Shown here in pieces: positions 60,122-64,000 of a stretch of DNA of 64,000 bases (its first letter is position 1; the number at the start of each line of letters is the position of its first letter). Source of the stretch: DASREM01 sp035652095 (GTDB lineage Bacteria; Acidobacteriota; Terriglobia; Terriglobales; Acidobacteriaceae). Location: positions 124,001 to 188,000 of the forward strand of contig DASREM010000011.1 of the NCBI GenBank assembly GCA_035652095.1, written 5' to 3'. The position numbers were made by a program, and so were the translations under genes. The notes under the pieces were generated by a model. That model saw only the letters and a list, made by a program, of their open reading frames with translations. It did not search any database and was not told the DNA's origin.

Positions 60122-62104
60122 ATGACGATTGGCAAGAAACTCTACATGAACTTCGGAGCCGTCCTTGCGATGGTCGTTGTGCTGTTCCTGGTCAACTACT
60201 TCGCAGTACAGCGCGAACACAGTGCCAAGGCGGCCGCATCGCAGGCCCTGCACCTGGCAGAAGCCACCGACAGCATCAAGTTCCAGATGATGCAGAACCG
60301 CCTTTACCTGAGCAACTATCTGCTAAGCGGCGATACCCGCGAAGTCGATCGCATGAACGAAGGCATGCGATCGTTGAACGAGAAGCTGCAGAACGCGCAG
60401 TCTCTCACCAACTCGGCCCAGCAACGGGGAGCCCTCCAGAAATTGCAGGAAAACGAAACGAACTGGTCAAAAGAGTTTGCCGTCCCGCTGGTGGAGAAGC
60501 GGAAAGATGTGGACGGAGGAAATGCGACGGTCGCCGAACTGCAGATCTTCTACCTCCAAAAGGATGCGACTTCGTGGGTGAAGAATGCGACCGAGTACCT
60601 GGACGAGGCCGACCAGGAGAACAAGAAGATACTCGAAGATCGCCGCAAGTCGGATGAGACCGCCGCCACCGCTACTATCGCCATTGCCCTCGTCAGCACC
60701 CTGCTGGCGTTAGGACTTGGTGTCGTGATTGCCTACACCACGGCGAAGTCCATCACCAGCGCGCTCACCAGCCTGATCGGCGTCGCCGAGCAAATCGGGA
60801 ACGCCGGGGACCTCGACCACGAAATCGCCATCAAGCGCGACGACGAAATCGGACAACTGGCCCGCACCTTCAGCAACATGGTCATTTACCTCAAGGAGAT
60901 GGCTGCCGTTTCCGAGTCCATCGCGGGGGGCGACCTGACGGTGGAAGTCCAGCCCCGCTCCAAGAGCGATACCCTGGGCAACGCGTTCGCCCGCATGGTC
61001 GAGGGCCTGCGTGCCCTGGTCCGCAATGTGCGCGACGCTTCCTCGCAGGTGGCCAGCGCTTCTACGCAGGTTGCGGGGGCCTCGGACGAGTCGGCCAAGA
61101 TCAGTCTGCAGACCTCCTCTGCCATCGATGAAGTGACCAGCACCATGCACGAGATGAGCGTCAATGTGCAGAACATGGTGAAGAGCACGCAGACCCAGGC
61201 CTCCAGCGTCAGCGAGACTTCGGCGTCCATTGATCAGATGGTCGCCTCCATTCAGCGGGTCGCCGATACCGCGAAGGTTCTGCTCGACATTTCCAACCGC
61301 TCGCGGGAAGAGGTCCATAGTGGAATTGGCACGATGGACAAGGCCACCGATGGCCTGAACCGCATTAACACCACCATCCGCGCCTCGGGAGAAATCATCG
61401 ATGTGCTCGGGCAGCGCGCCGATGACATCGGCAAGATCATCGAGGTGATTGACGATCTGGCCGAACAGACCAACCTGCTGGCCCTGAATGCAGCCATTGA
61501 AGCGGCACGGGCCGGCGAGCACGGGCTCGGGTTCGCGGTCGTCGCCGACGAAGTCCGCAAGCTGGCGGAAAAGTCGGCGCAATCCACCAAGGAAATTTCC
61601 GAACTGATCCAGAGTATCCAGAAGGAAGCCCGCAAGGCGGTCGAGAACATGGATCGCAGCACGGGCATCGTCAACGAAGGGTTGACCCTGGGCCAGGAAC
61701 TCAATGCCGCGTTGCGAAAGATTTCCAACGTGGTCACCGAGGTCTACAAGTTCGCCCAGGAAATCGGCGCCGCCACCAACGAACAGTCTCACGGCTCGTC
61801 GCAGATTGCCCGCGCTACCACCCGCTTGAATGAAATCACTCACGAGATCAATTCGGCAGTGGAGGAGCAGGCGTCCGGCGCGCAAGCCGTAGTCAAGGCG
61901 ATGGAGCGAATGCGCGAACTGGTGCAGCAGACTACTTCCGGCTCGACCGAGCTGGCGGCTTCGGCCGAGCAGATGTCCAAAATGTCGCGAGACCTGATCG
62001 AATCCATGGGCCGCTTCATGCTGGAATCCGTGGAACGGCCAGTTTCGCGCCGCGAAGAGCGCATGCGGGAAAGCGCCCGCCATGCGACCGCCGGGCGCAG
62101 CTGA
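60122..62104 (+). CDS. Methyl-accepting chemotaxis protein
   Basis: 660 residues. TM1 at about 11-29 (FGAVLAMVVVLFLVNYFAV), a periplasmic helical sensor of about 155 residues (no Cache or PAS features; CHASE3/four-helix type), TM2 at about 187-208 (ATATIAIALVSTLLALGLGV), a HAMP domain (TSALTSLIGVAEQIGNAGDL) and possibly a second, then the signalling bundle with the highly conserved tip DLAEQTNLLALNAAIEAARA GEHGLGF. No C-terminal CheR/CheB pentapeptide: the end is HATAGRS. Methylation sites lie in Glu/Gln-Ser pairs flanking the tip. Signals to CheW and CheA encoded downstream. Confidence 0.96.
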   Translation: MTIGKKLYMNFGAVLAMVVVLFLVNYFAVQREHSAKAAASQALHLAEATDSIKFQMMQNRLYLSNYLLSGDTREVDRMNEGMRSLNEKLQNAQSLTNSAQQRGALQKLQENETNWSKEFAVPLVEKRKDVDGGNATVAELQIFYLQKDATSWVKNATEYLDEADQENKKILEDRRKSDETAATATIAIALVSTLLALGLGVVIAYTTAKSITSALTSLIGVAEQIGNAGDLDHEIAIKRDDEIGQLARTFSNMVIYLKEMAAVSESIAGGDLTVEVQPRSKSDTLGNAFARMVEGLRALVRNVRDASSQVASASTQVAGASDESAKISLQTSSAIDEVTSTMHEMSVNVQNMVKSTQTQASSVSETSASIDQMVASIQRVADTAKVLLDISNRSREEVHSGIGTMDKATDGLNRINTTIRASGEIIDVLGQRADDIGKIIEVIDDLAEQTNLLALNAAIEAARAGEHGLGFAVVADEVRKLAEKSAQSTKEISELIQSIQKEARKAVENMDRSTGIVNEGLTLGQELNAALRKISNVVTEVYKFAQEIGAATNEQSHGSSQIARATTRLNEITHEINSAVEEQASGAQAVVKAMERMRELVQQTTSGSTELAASAEQMSKMSRDLIESMGRFMLESVERPVSRREERMRESARHATAGRS

Positions 62105-62116
62105 GCGGAATCGGTC

Positions 62117-62629
62117 ATGAGCCGCGAATTCCACATTGTCGGGTTCCAGGTCGGACGCGAAACCTACGGCGTTCCCATCACTTCCCTGCACGAGATCGTG
62201 CGCGTTCCCGACATTACCGCTGTACCCGACGCACCCGACTATATGGAAGGCGTGATTAATCTTCGCGGCAAGATAGTTACGGTCATCGATCTGCGCAAGC
62301 GCTTTGCCGAAAAGCAGATTGCTTCGGGCAAGCGCAACCGCATTTTGGTGGTCGAGCACAACGGACGGCTCGCCGGCCTGATCGTGGATTCGGCAACCGA
62401 AGTACTGAAGATTCCGGTAAGCGATGTTGAGCCTTCCCCCAGCATGTTCCAGGAGGGAAGTTTGACCTGCGTCACCGGTTTGGGCAAATACCATGGCCGG
62501 CTGATCGTATTGCTCGACATGGCGAAGCTCCTGGAATTCAGCGGCCTGCGTCAGAAGCCGGAGGCTGCGGAGAGTGGAGGCAAGGCAATTTCGGGAACCG
62601 AGGCGCGCGCCGCCGCCACAGGAAAGTAG
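62117..62629 (+). CDS. cheW: Chemotaxis coupling protein CheW
   Basis: 170 residues. SH3-like coupling protein joining receptors to CheA: FQVGRETYGVPITSLHEIVR, GVINLRGKIVTVIDLRKRFA and LAGLIVDSATEVLKIPVSDV are typical. The C-terminal 20 residues are a short Ala/Gly extension. It starts 12 bases after the chemoreceptor stop. Confidence 0.95.
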   Translation: MSREFHIVGFQVGRETYGVPITSLHEIVRVPDITAVPDAPDYMEGVINLRGKIVTVIDLRKRFAEKQIASGKRNRILVVEHNGRLAGLIVDSATEVLKIPVSDVEPSPSMFQEGSLTCVTGLGKYHGRLIVLLDMAKLLEFSGLRQKPEAAESGGKAISGTEARAAATGK

Positions 62630-62662
62630 CGCGAACGCTCGCCCCTGGCACATTCAATTCTC

Positions 62663-63568
62663 ATGAGCACAAGCAGCGTTCCCAGCCCGTTGACGGAAGC
62701 CGAGTTGAAGCTGTTGCAAGCGCTCGTTTACCAGGAGTGCGGCATGCACTTCGACGAGCGGCGCACCCACTTTCTGCAGGACCGTCTCCAGCGCCGTTTG
62801 CGGGAATGCCAGGTTGACTCCTTTTACAGTTACTACCGCCTTCTGATCAGCGCCAACGGGCGCCAGGAATTGTCGTGCCTGCTTGAGAATCTCACCGTCA
62901 ACGAAACCAGTTTCTTCCGCAACAAGGCCCAGCTCGAACTGTTTCACAAGTACGTTCTCGAAGACTTGCTGCACCACAAGCAGGAGCGCCGCGACTATTC
63001 GTTGCGCATCTGGAGCGCCGGCTGTTCCACCGGACAGGAACCGTACACGCTGGCCATGCTGGTCGCGGACGGGTTGGCTTACTACTACCTGCGCAACCCG
63101 CTTCCGTTTGATATGCCTTCGCCGAAGCCGCTGATTCCCCCACCCTGGCGGGTCGAGATCCTGGCCAGCGATATCAGCTACTCCGTGCTGCGCGCCGGGC
63201 AGGAAGGCGCGTACAACGAAACCCAGATGTCCTCGGTGGACTACAGCTACCGCCTGCGTTACTTCGACAAGATTGGCGAACGCTACGCAGTGAAGAAGGC
63301 GTTGAAAGAAGTGGTGCACTTCGATTTTCACAACCTCAAGACCGAGTACCTGCCCCAGCGCAACGACATCATTTTTTGCCGGAACGTCATGATGTACTTT
63401 GACGAAGCCGAGCAACGGCGCTTGATTGAAAAGTTCTCACGCTGCCTGAATCCCGGAGGCTACCTCTTCGTGGGCCATGCTGAGAGCCTGCTCGGCCTCA
63501 CCGACAAGTTCGCCATGGTTCATCGCAACAGCGGCACCGCATACCAGAAGATCGAGGTCCCGCGATGA
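62663..63568 (+). CDS. cheR: Chemotaxis protein methyltransferase CheR
   Basis: 301 residues. N-terminal helical domain (LKLLQALVYQECGMHFDERR), then the SAM domain: LRIWSAGCSTGQEPYTLAML, ILASDISYSVLRAGQEGAYN, and IIFCRNVMMYFDEAEQRRLI with GGYLFVGHAESL. It is longer between the GQEP motif and ILASDIS than most CheR proteins because of a short insertion (YYLRNPLPFDMPSPKPLIPP). Its stop overlaps the cheA start by four bases. Methylates glutamates of the chemoreceptor two genes upstream. Confidence 0.95.
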   Translation: MSTSSVPSPLTEAELKLLQALVYQECGMHFDERRTHFLQDRLQRRLRECQVDSFYSYYRLLISANGRQELSCLLENLTVNETSFFRNKAQLELFHKYVLEDLLHHKQERRDYSLRIWSAGCSTGQEPYTLAMLVADGLAYYYLRNPLPFDMPSPKPLIPPPWRVEILASDISYSVLRAGQEGAYNETQMSSVDYSYRLRYFDKIGERYAVKKALKEVVHFDFHNLKTEYLPQRNDIIFCRNVMMYFDEAEQRRLIEKFSRCLNPGGYLFVGHAESLLGLTDKFAMVHRNSGTAYQKIEVPR

Positions 63569-64000
63569 CCCACTTTTCCGACGAGCGCGGGGCCGAACTG
63601 CGGGAGCTTTTCTTCGAGAGCTCCCAGGAACTGTTACAGACGGTCAATGACGAAGCTCTTAAGCTGGAGAAGAATCCGCAAGACCGCGAAGCGGTTCGCA
63701 GCATCCGGCGCGCGGTCCACACCCTTAAGGGCGACGCCGCGGCCTGCGGGTTCCGCGAACTCAGCGAACTCGCGCACGAATTGGAAGACGCGCTGGCCAT
63801 CGACATGCCCGCTTCTCATGCCGGCCTGGCGGAGATCGCCTTCTCCGCGGCCGATACCTTCGCCGCCATGCTGGTCGCATATCGCAAAAAACGCAAGCTG
63901 CCGGCAACCGACAGCCTGCGCGAGCAAATTCGCGAGTTGGCAACCGCCCCGGCAGGACGGACGCGCAAAAAGAAGGTTTCGACGTCCCGAATTCACGCAG
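63565..64000 (+). CDS. cheA: CheA-type histidine kinase, 3' part outside window
   Basis: The ATG at 63565 overlaps the cheR stop (ATGA), and the frame is open to the window end: 145 residues visible. They form an Hpt domain with the phospho-acceptor H52 in RRAVHTLKGDAAACGFRELS, followed by a basic linker (GRTRKKKVSTS). This is the P1 domain of CheA; the P3-P5 domains must lie to the right. A CheA is expected after MCP, CheW and CheR in this order. A stand-alone Hpt protein is a weak alternative. Confidence 0.85.
   Translation, partial: MTHFSDERGAELRELFFESSQELLQTVNDEALKLEKNPQDREAVRSIRRAVHTLKGDAAACGFRELSELAHELEDALAIDMPASHAGLAEIAFSAADTFAAMLVAYRKKRKLPATDSLREQIRELATAPAGRTRKKKVSTSRIHA

Noticed and set aside
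60710..62653. 647-codon open frame antisense to the chemoreceptor and cheW
   Set aside because: It mirrors high-GC third positions of the real genes, has composition biased to Gly/His/Arg/Leu, no family features and no ribosome site.
1..64000. CRISPR arrays, rRNA genes, complete tRNA genes, phage structural genes
   Set aside because: Looked for while reading; no regularly spaced repeats, no rRNA-like segments and only one tRNA fragment were found.

Overview
The window most likely comes from a member of the Acidobacteriota (Koribacter/Terriglobales-like); this is an inference from gene content. The signs are an Oar-type TonB-dependent receptor with an N-terminal carboxypeptidase-like domain, a BIG2-repeat surface lipoprotein, several TonB-family proteins, a homodimeric-type AceE beside an E2 with two lipoyl domains, and many stand-alone receiver proteins. 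No plasmid or phage replication genes are visible.

Layout. 1-2.3 kb: two convergent molybdate/tungstate-type binding proteins, ended by a 3' fragment of a tRNA-Glu-like gene that looks like an old integration scar. 2.3-20 kb: an accessory region with four genes broken by single-base frameshifts (TauE/SafE, a small hypothetical, a FAD monooxygenase, a TolC-type protein), an IS481-family element, and a deletion that fused the TolC-type gene to the tail of an MFS exporter. In its middle is an ECF sigma factor with a SnoaL-like tail. It sits among the gene types known to accompany such sigma factors: carboxymuconolactone decarboxylases, an azoreductase and NAD(P)-binding epimerase-like proteins. 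One decarboxylase/AhpD-like gene has an in-frame TGA exactly where the second Cys of the CxxC active site belongs, followed by a hairpin fitting a bacterial SECIS element. It is read here as a selenoprotein. A TetR gene with a near-perfect 24-bp palindrome faces an NmrA-like gene.

20-28 kb: an AraC regulator, an epimerase, and an apparent uptake/hydrolysis operon on the minus strand (TonB-dependent receptor, DUF1028 protein, secreted amidohydrolase). 28-33 kb: a stress-type neighbourhood (receiver proteins, BON protein, small membrane proteins of the DUF883/YqjE kind, Dps). 33-36.6 kb: surface lipoprotein and methyltransferase. 37-45 kb: pyruvate dehydrogenase E1, E2 and E3 followed by a gluzincin-type metallopeptidase. 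45-48.4 kb: two tandem proteins joining a receiver-like domain, a proline/alanine-rich linker, one membrane span and a TonB C-terminal domain. 48.5-50.5 kb: uvrB.

50.5-64 kb is signal transduction. A minus-strand operon carries a PilZ-like protein, an unknown protein, a receiver-like/DHp protein without ATPase, and a CheR. A second minus-strand operon carries a 1290-residue GAF/PAS histidine kinase, a receiver and an NtrC-type activator with 4-bp overlaps. Facing it is a plus-strand operon of a secreted TonB_C protein, chemoreceptor, CheW, CheR and CheA (cut by the window end), preceded by a textbook -24/-12 sigma-54 promoter. The simplest reading is that the kinase/NtrC system switches on the chemosensory operon.
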